A DNA stretch of 64,000 nucleotides, taken from positions 1-64,000 of the forward strand of contig JADZBD010000016.1 of NCBI GenBank assembly GCA_020852255.1, in the 5' to 3' direction. Source of the DNA: Bacteroidia bacterium (lineage in GTDB: Bacteria; Bacteroidota; Bacteroidia; JADZBD01). This document shows positions 9,265 through 17,741 of this stretch, piece by piece. Every line of letters starts with the position of its first letter. Within the stretch, counting starts at the first letter, position 1. The notes under the pieces were generated by a model. That model was not told the origin of the DNA. It worked only from the letters and a program-made list of their open reading frames with translations, and did not search any database. The position numbers and the translations under genes are program-made.

Positions 9265-11565
9265 TTAATTTTTTTCTGCTTTTTTGCCTGCAATAATCCG
9301 AAGAACCTTTTCAGGGGTGATGGGAAGATCCAGTATTTCCGCCTGTAGCGCATCCGCCACTGCATTAGCGATAGCAGCCGCCGTTGGTATCAGGGGAGCC
9401 TCCCCCACTCCTTTTGCGCCGTAGGGTCCTTGTTTGTCCAGCGTTTCCACAGGGTAAAAGTGAATTTCCGGAATATCAGACGCCGTCAGCAATTTATAAT
9501 TATGAAAGTTTGGATTCAGAATCTTTCCATCCTTCATTAACAACTCTTCACTTAGCGCATAGCCGATTCCCTGAACCACTCCACCTTGAATTTGTCCGTC
9601 CAGAAGCAGCGGATTAAGCACCTTACCCACGTCCTGCGCCACCCAGATATCTTTCACCCGTATGTTTCCGGTGTACGTATCTACTTCCACCTCAATGGCC
9701 TGTGATGCAAAAGCATAGGTTCCGGACACATTGCCTTTAAATGCCTTATCCTGAAAGCGGCTGGATGGTTCATAAAAATAACTGGCAATGGCCAGTTCGC
9801 CCGGTTCAGAAAAATGCATCTCCCGGACCACTTTATCCAGAGCGATGGATGCACCGGATACGGCCGAAACAATTTGCCCTTTTGTATAATTCATTGTCGC
9901 ATCCGACTCTCCAAGCAACTGTGCGGCCTTCTTACTGAGTTTTTCCTTAAGCAACCGGATCGCTCCAAGCAAGGAATTACCGGCCACAAAACTGGTCCGA
10001 GAAGCATGCACACCCACATCCCAGGGTTTTACATCCGTATCCGTATTGATCACTTTGATTCTGCTGAGATCTATTCCCATCTCCTCACACGCAATCATCG
10101 CCAGCACGGTTTCCGAACCCTGCCCGATTTCATTAGATCCTGTAATCACCGTACAAAATCCATACGGATCAATTTTGAGGGTAGTTCCGCATCCGTCGGA
10201 GCGATAGATCTTTGCCCCTCCGCCCACATGCAGCATGGATGCATAACCGATGCCCTTCAGGAAACGTTGTTTATTCTCAGAAGGTGAAATAGTCCTCTTG
10301 TTCTCAGAGGCCGTGATAACGGTATCCAGGCATTCCCTGTGCCCGCACGTCTCATAGTGGAGCCCCTGCCCGGTCACTTCTCCTTTTTCATTTGCATTGA
10401 TCCTTCGTATTTCCGTTTTACTTATTCCGATCTCATCCGCCAGCAGGTCAATCATTCTTTCCAGTGCAAAAGTTGCCTGTGGATTTCCGTACCCTCTGAA
10501 CGAGCCGGCAAACACATTATTCGTATACACCGCTTTCGCATCAAAACGGCAGGCGGGCACTTTGTACAGCGAAGAAAAGGCCTGCATGATCACAAACGGA
10601 GTGGTTGCCCCCCACGACGTGTAGGCGCCGTTATCTTTTAAAATATTTACTTCCCTGAAAGTGAAACGCCCTTTCTCGTCTATACCGGCAGTGAGGTCAA
10701 TAATCATAGGTTGCCGCGTAGGAGATGCAATAAATTCTTCTTCCCTTGAATACAATAGCTGCACGGGTCTGCCGGTTTTGATTGACAAGAGTGCGCAGAT
10801 CGGTTCAAAAGGATACATATCCAGCTTACTTCCGAATCCTCCACCGATCACCGGTTGAATGATACGGATATCCGATGGGTTCATTTTAAGAGCATGTGCC
10901 ATATCCCGCTGATAGAGAAAAGGGACCTGCGTGGAACTGTAAAGCAGCAGTTTTCCGTCAACCGGCGAAAAGGAAGCGGTAATATTGCTCGTTGCCATAC
11001 AGGCATGCGTCATCCGGGGAAGTGTAAATCTTCTGGAGAGAATCACCTTGCTGCGCTTCCGCTGCTCCTCCACATCCCCATGTTCATAGTGAAACACTTC
11101 TGCGATATTGGGATGAGAAAACTTTCCTGACGAATAAGGATTAATACGCGGTGCATTTTCTCTGAGTGCTTCTTCGGGACAAAAAACGCCTTTTTTAATC
11201 TTATACTTCACTTTAATCAGCCGGATCGCTTCCTCCGCAATCTCTTTGCTTTCCGCAGCTACCGCAGCAATTTCATCCCGGATACATCCTGTTACACCCT
11301 TCTTCAGGATCGGATGATCCCGCTTGTAGCTGATATTATTTGTATCCACATCGTCTCCTGTGATTACGCATACAACTCCGGGTAACTTTCGTGCAGCAGA
11401 GGTGTCCAGTTCAAACTCCGCTCTAGGATGCGCTGTCCGCAAAATCGCACCATGCAACATTCCCGGAATCTCGATATCATGCCCGTATACAGCACGCCCT
11501 GTTACGCGGATCTTTGCATCCTGTTTCGGAACCGGTTTCCCAATAATTGTATATTCCTTTTTCAT
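9265..11565 (-). CDS. Molybdenum hydroxylase, molybdopterin-binding large subunit (XdhA/CoxL family)
   Basis: A 766-residue catalytic subunit that hydroxylates an aromatic or heteroaromatic carbon using water. It has the N-terminal a/b hammerhead domain (about 18-130) and molybdopterin-binding loops GGGFGSK, GSFRGYGNPQ and GQGSETVLA. Close to the C-terminus lies GVGEAP with the catalytic glutamate (Glu722). The GSFRGYG loop is of the XDH-like type, not the CO-dehydrogenase AYRCSFR loop. The gene shares ATGA with the 2Fe-2S subunit gene and is followed by the FAD subunit gene. Operon context (indolepyruvate oxidoreductase, HyuAB, B12 mutase) suggests oxidation of the indole C2 of indoleacetate or its CoA thioester to an oxindole; the substrate cannot be read from motifs alone. 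Confidence 0.9.
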   Translation of the reverse strand: MKKEYTIIGKPVPKQDAKIRVTGRAVYGHDIEIPGMLHGAILRTAHPRAEFELDTSAARKLPGVVCVITGDDVDTNNISYKRDHPILKKGVTGCIRDEIAAVAAESKEIAEEAIRLIKVKYKIKKGVFCPEEALRENAPRINPYSSGKFSHPNIAEVFHYEHGDVEEQRKRSKVILSRRFTLPRMTHACMATSNITASFSPVDGKLLLYSSTQVPFLYQRDMAHALKMNPSDIRIIQPVIGGGFGSKLDMYPFEPICALLSIKTGRPVQLLYSREEEFIASPTRQPMIIDLTAGIDEKGRFTFREVNILKDNGAYTSWGATTPFVIMQAFSSLYKVPACRFDAKAVYTNNVFAGSFRGYGNPQATFALERMIDLLADEIGISKTEIRRINANEKGEVTGQGLHYETCGHRECLDTVITASENKRTISPSENKQRFLKGIGYASMLHVGGGAKIYRSDGCGTTLKIDPYGFCTVITGSNEIGQGSETVLAMIACEEMGIDLSRIKVINTDTDVKPWDVGVHASRTSFVAGNSLLGAIRLLKEKLSKKAAQLLGESDATMNYTKGQIVSAVSGASIALDKVVREMHFSEPGELAIASYFYEPSSRFQDKAFKGNVSGTYAFASQAIEVEVDTYTGNIRVKDIWVAQDVGKVLNPLLLDGQIQGGVVQGIGYALSEELLMKDGKILNPNFHNYKLLTASDIPEIHFYPVETLDKQGPYGAKGVGEAPLIPTAAAIANAVADALQAEILDLPITPEKVLRIIAGKKAEKN

Positions 11566-12101
11566 TCTGACTGTGCAAGAAGTTTCTCCGCTGCATCTAT
11601 GATCTTAACATAGCCCGTGCAACGGCAAAGATTACCTTCGAAATGCTTTTTTATATCATCCCTGGAAAGAGATTTAGTTCCCCTTCCTGATTTCTTCCTG
11701 CTTTTGTGTGTGTTCAGCAAGGCCTGCATAGAAATAGCCATTCCCGGAGTACAGAAGCCGCATTGCACCGCGCCTTCCTCTACGAGTGCATTCTGAACAG
11801 CGCTCAGAGCACCTCCCGGGCCGGTTAATCCCTCTACCGTGGTAATTTTCTTTCCTTCTGCCCGCACGGCCAGATAGAGGCATGAATTAACAGGAATGTC
11901 GTTCACAAGAACCGTACAGGCTCCGCATTCACCCTCATGGCAACCCGGTTTTGTGCCCTTTAGTTTTAGCACATCTCTCAGCACATCCAGCAACAATGCA
12001 GCCGGACGTACTTTCAAGACATGCCGGTTTCCGTTCACAGTCAGAGATAAGGATACACTCTCTTCCTGTTTCACTTTTACCCGTTTAACTGTCTTTTTCA
12101 T
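11562..12101 (-). CDS. Molybdenum hydroxylase, [2Fe-2S] subunit (CoxS/XdhC type)
   Basis: A 179-residue electron-transfer subunit. The plant-ferredoxin cluster ligands are Cys54, Cys59, Cys62 and Cys74 (GCHEGECGACTV...NSC). The second, four-helix cluster uses Cys114, Cys117, Cys159 and Cys161 (QCGFCTPGM and LCRCTGY). It is slightly longer than usual because of a basic N-terminal extension of about 15 residues and a lysine/arginine-rich loop (residues 132-145) between the two cluster motifs. Start and stop interlock with its neighbours: TAATG with the oxidoreductase beta gene and a 4-base overlap with the large subunit, so all three subunits are made from one message. Confidence 0.92.
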   Translation of the reverse strand: MKKTVKRVKVKQEESVSLSLTVNGNRHVLKVRPAALLLDVLRDVLKLKGTKPGCHEGECGACTVLVNDIPVNSCLYLAVRAEGKKITTVEGLTGPGGALSAVQNALVEEGAVQCGFCTPGMAISMQALLNTHKSRKKSGRGTKSLSRDDIKKHFEGNLCRCTGYVKIIDAAEKLLAQSE

Positions 12102-12721
12102 TATGATTTCATATTAAGGGTAAGTTCTTTTTTATGATTTCTTGCCCAAGCTCTCCCCTGACTGAAGACGACCAGGGATCGGTTCAATAATCCTTCAGTA
12201 ATTGTGTTTCTCATCGCTTGAATCATTGTCTCCTCAGTAAAAGGAAAGTTGTCCAGGGAAAGAGCAGCACCCAAAAGAAACACATTCGATTGAGACTGGC
12301 TGATACCCTCAGGAAATTCATCCACATAGATATGATCCAAAATATTGTTCCTCATCCATGCTAGCAGCGGTTCCGCCTCCGGATATAAAAATGTCCCGTC
12401 TTTCACTGAGAATGGCTCTATCCTGGTTTTCCCGAAAATTACTCTGCTCTCACTGTGCAGATGCCTCAGGCAGCGCTGCGTTTCGAGAAACTCAAGCCCA
12501 ATCAGAATATCCACATTGGATTCGCCGATGAACCCCGTACAATTTCTTCCGATGCCAATTCCTGCTGTAACTACTCCTCCCCTTTGTGATAAACCGTGTA
12601 TCTCACTGGCACAAACCGGTACACCGGAAATGAGCGCAGCTTCCGTAAGAATATTTGTCAAAAAGACAATTCCCTGTCCGCCCACACCGGATATTAATAT
12701 TTTAGCGCGCTTATTCTTCAT
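12101..12721 (-). CDS. iorB: Indolepyruvate oxidoreductase beta subunit (IorB-like)
   Basis: A 206-residue protein with the pyruvate-ferredoxin-oxidoreductase gamma domain (ILISGVGGQGIVFLTNIL at the start, then SEIHGLSQRGGVVTAGI). This is the subunit that pairs with IorA to decarboxylate aryl-pyruvates to aryl-acetyl-CoA. The ATG at 12721 is chosen over the upstream TTG at 12742 because it gives the usual short N-terminus and an ATGA overlap with the upstream 137-residue gene. Separation of alpha and beta genes by that small gene is unusual; they are normally adjacent. In this operon it should produce indoleacetyl-CoA from indolepyruvate. Confidence 0.88.
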   Translation of the reverse strand: MKNKRAKILISGVGGQGIVFLTNILTEAALISGVPVCASEIHGLSQRGGVVTAGIGIGRNCTGFIGESNVDILIGLEFLETQRCLRHLHSESRVIFGKTRIEPFSVKDGTFLYPEAEPLLAWMRNNILDHIYVDEFPEGISQSQSNVFLLGAALSLDNFPFTEETMIQAMRNTITEGLLNRSLVVFSQGRAWARNHKKELTLNMKS

Positions 12722-13131
12722 ACGCTCAGGGATCTTAGCCAATTTAAGGCATCTGTTTCCTTAGAAAAAACGGCCGTCGGATACAAATGCTTCCTGAATT
12801 TAGAGATCAGGTTTGCATACATCCGGTGGGGAAGGTTATTTACCACCACTCCGGCGGCCAGGCGGTGACGGGCAGGATCCGGGCCATACAGGTATTTACG
12901 GGTATCTTCATGCATTTCCCCGAAAACTCCGGTCAGAATCATCGTACGAACCTTTTCCCCACCACACATTTCCTCGCATTTTGCTATTAATTCTTTAGCT
13001 TTCGATAAAGTGAACTCGACGTCGTGATAATACTTTACAATAAGAATCTCATCCTCGTTGAACCACATATCAGCAACAGAAGAAGAAACGACCTCTCCCT
13101 GTTTCGTTTTAAACTTCCATGATCCCTTCAT
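12718..13131 (-). CDS. Unknown protein, 137 aa, lodged between oxidoreductase alpha and beta genes
   Basis: A soluble alpha/beta protein starting MKGSWKFKTKQGEVV, with hydrophobic strands ILIVKYYHD and VRTMILTGVFG and a basic HRMYANLISKFRK helix. The pattern resembles the small STAS/SpoIIAA-like proteins (DUF7793 type) found in Bacteroidota, but I am not certain of the family. No cysteines form a cluster motif and no catalytic signature is visible. Its ends overlap both neighbours (23 bases with the alpha fusion, 4 with beta), so it is translated with them. A role in assembly or regulation of the oxidoreductase is possible but only inferred from position. Confidence 0.75.
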   Translation of the reverse strand: MKGSWKFKTKQGEVVSSSVADMWFNEDEILIVKYYHDVEFTLSKAKELIAKCEEMCGGEKVRTMILTGVFGEMHEDTRKYLYGPDPARHRLAAGVVVNNLPHRMYANLISKFRKHLYPTAVFSKETDALNWLRSLSV

Positions 13132-16100
13132 GTTTCTCTATTTTTTCGGTTATCCAGCTAATGGCGTTATTCGGACAAACATCAATGCACAATCCACACA
13201 GCGTACATCTTGCATCATCAATAACGATTTTCCCGTCTACTTTCACCATGGCGGGGCACCCGAAATTATCAATACAATGATTACATTTCATACACGCCTG
13301 GAAAAGATCAAATTTTTCCAGTTGCTGTTTAACGGCTGCAGCACCATTTTCTGAAAACCCGGAGAGGGATACACCGCTTGTCCTGACGGCCTCCTTCGTA
13401 CTCCGGTTCAGCTTACTGAGCGCCTGTTCCCCTTCATAGCTGAATCGGTAATTCTCCAGTAACTTCCTGACACCTACTGCAGCACGTTTGCCGGATGAGA
13501 TAGCACCTATCACACTCATATTGTTTCCCGAACTTATATCCCCGGCGGAAAAGACATTAGGAAATTTATCCATGGTGCCGTCGCGCAGCCGGTTTTCTTC
13601 ATCAAAATCCTTAGCTCCGATCTCGCTCAGCGCCCGTGTATCACTCTCCTGGCCGATCGCCGTGATCACATAATCACACTCCAGGTTAGTCCGGATATCT
13701 TTTCCTGCATTGCTCTCCAACACCGCATTCCAGCCTCCCCTTTTTGATTTCTCAATTTTCACCAGAACCGTTTCCGGAAGGATCTCCGCTCCTTCGCTCT
13801 CCGCATGACAGACTTCCTCTTCCAGTGCCGGCATTTGATTCCGTTTTTCCAAACAGGAAACAATTACCTTCCCTTCGGGGAATCTTTTACGTGCAGATCT
13901 TGCAGCGTCCATGGCACTGTTGCCGCCTCCGATGACCAGCACCACCTGCTCACCCGCTACGGCCGGAAGTTCGTCAGAATTGTATTTTTTCAGAAAAGAA
14001 AGGGCATCTAAGCACCGTTCAGAAGACATCAGGTGTTCAACAAGCGGTAATATCCGGGGCTTCCACATTCCGATGGCGAGAATCACGGCATCAAACTTTT
14101 CAGACAGACTGCCCAGGGTGAAATGTTGTCCCAGCGACTGCCCAAAATGAAAATCCACTCCCATTTTCCGAAGCGCCATCGCTTCTGTTTCATACCCTTT
14201 TTTATCCATTCTAAAAACGGGAATTACGGAGGAAACCATCCCGCCCGCCTTCTCCATTTTTTCAAATATCTCTACTTTATACCCATTCTGCACAAGATCA
14301 TACGCTGCGCTGAGCCCAGCAGGGCCGGCGCCAATAACCGCCACCGTTTTATTCATCTTTCTGGCATTTCCGGACCGGGACACCGGCCGTGAAAAATCGC
14401 TGAACCATTCTTCCTTTGAAGCAACAAATTTTTTGAGTGCCCTGATAGGTACCGGATTTTGATTGCCTGAAAACAATTCACAAGGACGGTGACAGATATC
14501 GCCACAGGTGCGGGCAAACAACATTTTATCACGTACCATTTCAACTGCCGCCCGATAATCACCTTCCAGTATCGAATGGAAGAACCCGTGATTACATATG
14601 TTAGCAGGGCAGAGCTGCTCATCTCCAGGAACGGATACTTCGGATAAAAGTTTTTGCCGGGCTCTGGAAAGATTAGCAACCGGTGAATATATTCTTGAAC
14701 ATGCCAGTGCAATATCTTCATGGTTTGCGCAGGTATTACACCGTTGCGGGTCTACCTGTATTCTGACTCGGCCCTCACTCCCCTTCACAAACTCCGGAAG
14801 GAAAATACAAGGTGATTTCGCAACCACAACCGAAACTCCCCGGTGTTCCATCGCACGGCTAAATGCTGTGAAGCTCTCTTTTAATTCGAAAGGATTAATG
14901 CTTTCAACCACCTCAATACCAAGTCCGCGCAACAGCGGTGGGATATCGATCTCCTGGTATTTGGATTCCTTCTTTGAAGCACCGGGGTGCGACTGGTGCC
15001 CGGTCATTCCGATTGTCCGGTTATCAAAAATAACGACGAGTATATTTGCCCGGGTATAAACCGCATTCACCAGCGCTGCAAGCCCAGAATGAAAGAAAGT
15101 TCCATCTCCCACCAGTGCTACCAATTTACGCTCATCTCCGGCAGAACGAAACGCTTCACCAAGCCCCTGAGCCATTGAAACGCTCATTCCCATGTGATTG
15201 ATGGTGTCGATCATTCGCAATGGAGGAAGTGCTCCCAATCCGAAGCATCCAATATCTCCGCAGAGGATAAGATCTGATTGTTCTCTGGGTATGGCAAGTT
15301 TCAACAGATAAAAGGTAGCCCGGTGAGGACATCCGGCACACAGGGCCGGTGGCCGTGTTGGCAGTTGGGAATTCAAGGCACCCGGATTTAGGTGCCCCTG
15401 TTTCCGGCCGGCTCCTTTACCGATAAATAGTCTTAAGACGTCGGCGATAAGATCAACACTGAACTCACCGCAGGGTGACAAGCCTGCGAATCCTTTGCCG
15501 AATATTTTTGTTCTGATTTCGTTCTTCTGGGCAAGCACTCTCACCCTGTCTTCAATAAAAGGATCCAATTCTTCAAGGACAAGAATCTTTGAAAAACGTC
15601 TTTTTAAAAATTTCAGGACCTCGCGCTCCGGAAAGGGATGAATCATTCCCAGATTCAGCACCGAAACAAGTTTTGGATCAGTGATCAGTTCCTTAACATA
15701 TTCAAGTGCAACACCACTGCTGATAATCCCGGTTTTAGTCCCTGCCGAGCGGTATTGCAAATGGCTGAACGTTTTTTGCCGTTTAGTGACAGGGCGGCCC
15801 GTAAGTTTGTTTAAAAGGCGGGCATGTGCCGCCGAGGTACGCGCCGGAATATTGATATGTTCCGGCAGACGATCAAAATGTGCTGGGCGTTCGTTCTTTT
15901 GCAAAGAACCATAATTCACAACCCCTCGTGAATGTGAAACCCGTGTAGTAGTCCGGATAATCACCGGAAGTTTTAGTTCTGCTGAAAGCAGAAAAGCCTC
16001 CCGGGTCATTTCCAGAGCTTCGGCAGGATTGGCCGGATTAAAAACCGGTACATTGGCCAATGGTCCCCAGTGGCGTGAATCCTGTTCATTTGAACTGGAA

Positions 16101-16522
16101 TGGCATCCGGGGTCGTCACAAACAACTACCACCAGCGGTGCAATAATAGATTGATAAGGAATGCTCATCAATGCATCGCTGGCAACATTCATTCCCACGT
16201 TCTTCATTACACACATTGCGCTGCGGTTCCCGATAGAGAAGGCGATGGCTTTCTCTAATGCAATTTTTTCGTTTATGCTGTATTCAAAATAAATCCTGTG
16301 AAGGCATTGTGAGGGGTGTTTTTTTTGATTTTCGTTTGACGACTGAAATTGCCAGATATGATTAAATACCTCAGAAATCTCTGTTGAAGGTGTGCCGGGA
16401 TATGAAAAAACTCCATCCACTCCGAACTCAACAGCTCCCCGCGCCACCGCCACATTTCCCATTACCACGAATTTTTTTGGCGTGGAGAACGTGCTCAGGA
16501 TATTTATAGTTGGCCTCAGCAT
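13109..16522 (-). CDS. iorA: Indolepyruvate oxidoreductase alpha subunit fused to a GltD-like FAD/NAD(P) module
   Basis: A 1137-residue fusion. Residues 20-370 are the IorA N-terminal pyrimidine/transketolase-like part (GYPGTPS-type motif SYPGTPSTEI). Residues 390-580 form the thiamine diphosphate domain, with CAGCPHR near 396 and GDG near 473. Residues 590-700 resemble the Fe-S head of glutamate synthase small subunit/dihydropyrimidine dehydrogenase (TCGDICHRPCE). Residues 725-1025 hold FAD (GAGPAGLSA) and NAD(P) (GGGNSAMDAA) folds and SAGDI. Residues 1077-1120 are the IorA-type two-cluster ferredoxin end (CMKCNHC...GCP and CTLCGLC...CP). The redox module is thus inserted between the TPP domain and the normal C-terminal ferredoxin. 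ATG 16522 overlaps the preceding stop (TGATG). It likely couples indolepyruvate oxidation to NAD(P)+. Confidence 0.92.
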   Translation of the reverse strand: MLRPTINILSTFSTPKKFVVMGNVAVARGAVEFGVDGVFSYPGTPSTEISEVFNHIWQFQSSNENQKKHPSQCLHRIYFEYSINEKIALEKAIAFSIGNRSAMCVMKNVGMNVASDALMSIPYQSIIAPLVVVVCDDPGCHSSSNEQDSRHWGPLANVPVFNPANPAEALEMTREAFLLSAELKLPVIIRTTTRVSHSRGVVNYGSLQKNERPAHFDRLPEHINIPARTSAAHARLLNKLTGRPVTKRQKTFSHLQYRSAGTKTGIISSGVALEYVKELITDPKLVSVLNLGMIHPFPEREVLKFLKRRFSKILVLEELDPFIEDRVRVLAQKNEIRTKIFGKGFAGLSPCGEFSVDLIADVLRLFIGKGAGRKQGHLNPGALNSQLPTRPPALCAGCPHRATFYLLKLAIPREQSDLILCGDIGCFGLGALPPLRMIDTINHMGMSVSMAQGLGEAFRSAGDERKLVALVGDGTFFHSGLAALVNAVYTRANILVVIFDNRTIGMTGHQSHPGASKKESKYQEIDIPPLLRGLGIEVVESINPFELKESFTAFSRAMEHRGVSVVVAKSPCIFLPEFVKGSEGRVRIQVDPQRCNTCANHEDIALACSRIYSPVANLSRARQKLLSEVSVPGDEQLCPANICNHGFFHSILEGDYRAAVEMVRDKMLFARTCGDICHRPCELFSGNQNPVPIRALKKFVASKEEWFSDFSRPVSRSGNARKMNKTVAVIGAGPAGLSAAYDLVQNGYKVEIFEKMEKAGGMVSSVIPVFRMDKKGYETEAMALRKMGVDFHFGQSLGQHFTLGSLSEKFDAVILAIGMWKPRILPLVEHLMSSERCLDALSFLKKYNSDELPAVAGEQVVLVIGGGNSAMDAARSARKRFPEGKVIVSCLEKRNQMPALEEEVCHAESEGAEILPETVLVKIEKSKRGGWNAVLESNAGKDIRTNLECDYVITAIGQESDTRALSEIGAKDFDEENRLRDGTMDKFPNVFSAGDISSGNNMSVIGAISSGKRAAVGVRKLLENYRFSYEGEQALSKLNRSTKEAVRTSGVSLSGFSENGAAAVKQQLEKFDLFQACMKCNHCIDNFGCPAMVKVDGKIVIDDARCTLCGLCIDVCPNNAISWITEKIEKHEGIMEV

Positions 16523-17739
16523 CACACGACTTTTTTGTCAAACAGGGTTTGAATGGCGGTGTCTGTTAGTCCGGATTCCTTGAGGACCGCTCTTGTATTC
16601 TCCCCCAGCCGAGGGGGGAACGACAACGTGAAATCCGAAGCAGATAAAAATTCTGTAGTATAGGAAGGAGGTGACAAAACCGCCTCTTTGCCATCCGGCA
16701 AATGTGTTTTTACCGAAGTTTTCTTTACAAATTCGAGAGCAGAGACTTCCCGCACAGAATTGATCGGAGACACAGAAAGATCCATGGAAAGACATAATTC
16801 ATAAAAACTCTGCGTGGTATGCTGCCGTGAAATTTGGCCGATTTCCTTGTAGATCGTCTCCTTTTCCTTTAAGCGCCCTGCATTTGTGGTTCTTGTTTCC
16901 GAAGCCAGCGATTCAAAACCCTTTGCGGAGACCAGTCGCTGCCACTGTATATCATTCCCAATGGCCAGATAAACAAAGCCATCACTTGTTGGATAAGCAT
17001 TACAGGGAATAAAGCTTCGGTGCTCATTGCCACTTCGCTTAAAAAGTTCATCGTCACTTTTTACGAAGTTAAGCTGCGGCAGGGCGGTTATCAGCCAGCT
17101 TGCAGCGCACTGAGCCATTGAAATATGAATTTGTTTTCCGTTGGTACCGGAGCCGCTCTTTCCATTCGCTTTACCCAGCATGGCCAGCACCACCTGCGTA
17201 AACGCTTCGTCACCCGCCTTCAGGTCGATAACAGGTATACCACAGGGCACAGGAGTGCCATTCGATTCCCCGGTAAGGTAGGTGAACCCGAGCAATGCCT
17301 GTAATGCCGGATCGTATCCGGCACGATCCGGATATTCAGGACCCATTGCGGAGATACCACACCAGATCAGGTCTTTATTGGCGCTTCGAAGAGTTTCAAA
17401 ATCAATACCCAGTTGTTTGTAACGCCGGGGGAGCGTATTGCACATGAATACGTCCACCTTCAATTCACTTATCAAGGTTAAAAGCAACGCCCGCCCCTCC
17501 GGTGTTCTCAGGTTTAGGGTAATGGCTTCCTTTCCTACATTTGGTGCAACATAATACGAGCGTGCATCCCGATAACCCAGATCGGCGCCGATATACCGGT
17601 TTGGATCACCTGCATTTTCGCTGCCTTCCTGAGGCGTCTCGATTCGTATCACGCGGTAACCCTGTTGTACCAGCCGCTGCGTAGCATACGGGAGTGCAAG
17701 CGCCTGTTCAAGAGAAAGTATGGTGACTTGTTTTGACAT
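16522..17739 (-). CDS. Family III CoA-transferase (CaiB/BaiF type)
   Basis: A 405-residue enzyme that moves CoA between carboxylic acids through an aspartyl-CoA intermediate. The N-terminal part has the usual RIETP...DPNRY segment, and VIDLKAG (Asp172) aligns with the catalytic aspartate of formyl-CoA transferase. The operon has no acyl-CoA ligase, so this transferase must supply or relocate the CoA. Known relatives include the phenylsuccinyl-CoA transferase of the Aromatoleum indoleacetate pathway. A role in placing CoA on the carboxyl next to the aryl-bearing carbon of 2-aminophenylsuccinate is inferred. It follows the mutase gene by 2 bases and its stop overlaps the fusion gene start. Confidence 0.88.
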   Translation of the reverse strand: MSKQVTILSLEQALALPYATQRLVQQGYRVIRIETPQEGSENAGDPNRYIGADLGYRDARSYYVAPNVGKEAITLNLRTPEGRALLLTLISELKVDVFMCNTLPRRYKQLGIDFETLRSANKDLIWCGISAMGPEYPDRAGYDPALQALLGFTYLTGESNGTPVPCGIPVIDLKAGDEAFTQVVLAMLGKANGKSGSGTNGKQIHISMAQCAASWLITALPQLNFVKSDDELFKRSGNEHRSFIPCNAYPTSDGFVYLAIGNDIQWQRLVSAKGFESLASETRTTNAGRLKEKETIYKEIGQISRQHTTQSFYELCLSMDLSVSPINSVREVSALEFVKKTSVKTHLPDGKEAVLSPPSYTTEFLSASDFTLSFPPRLGENTRAVLKESGLTDTAIQTLFDKKVV

Positions 17740-17741
17740 AA

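Noticed and set aside
8354-12101. 4-hydroxybenzoyl-CoA reductase (HcrABC) as identity of the molybdenum enzyme
   Set aside because: The FAD subunit has no cysteine-rich insert for the extra 4Fe-4S cluster of HcrB, and the operon context points to an indole substrate; kept only as an alternative.
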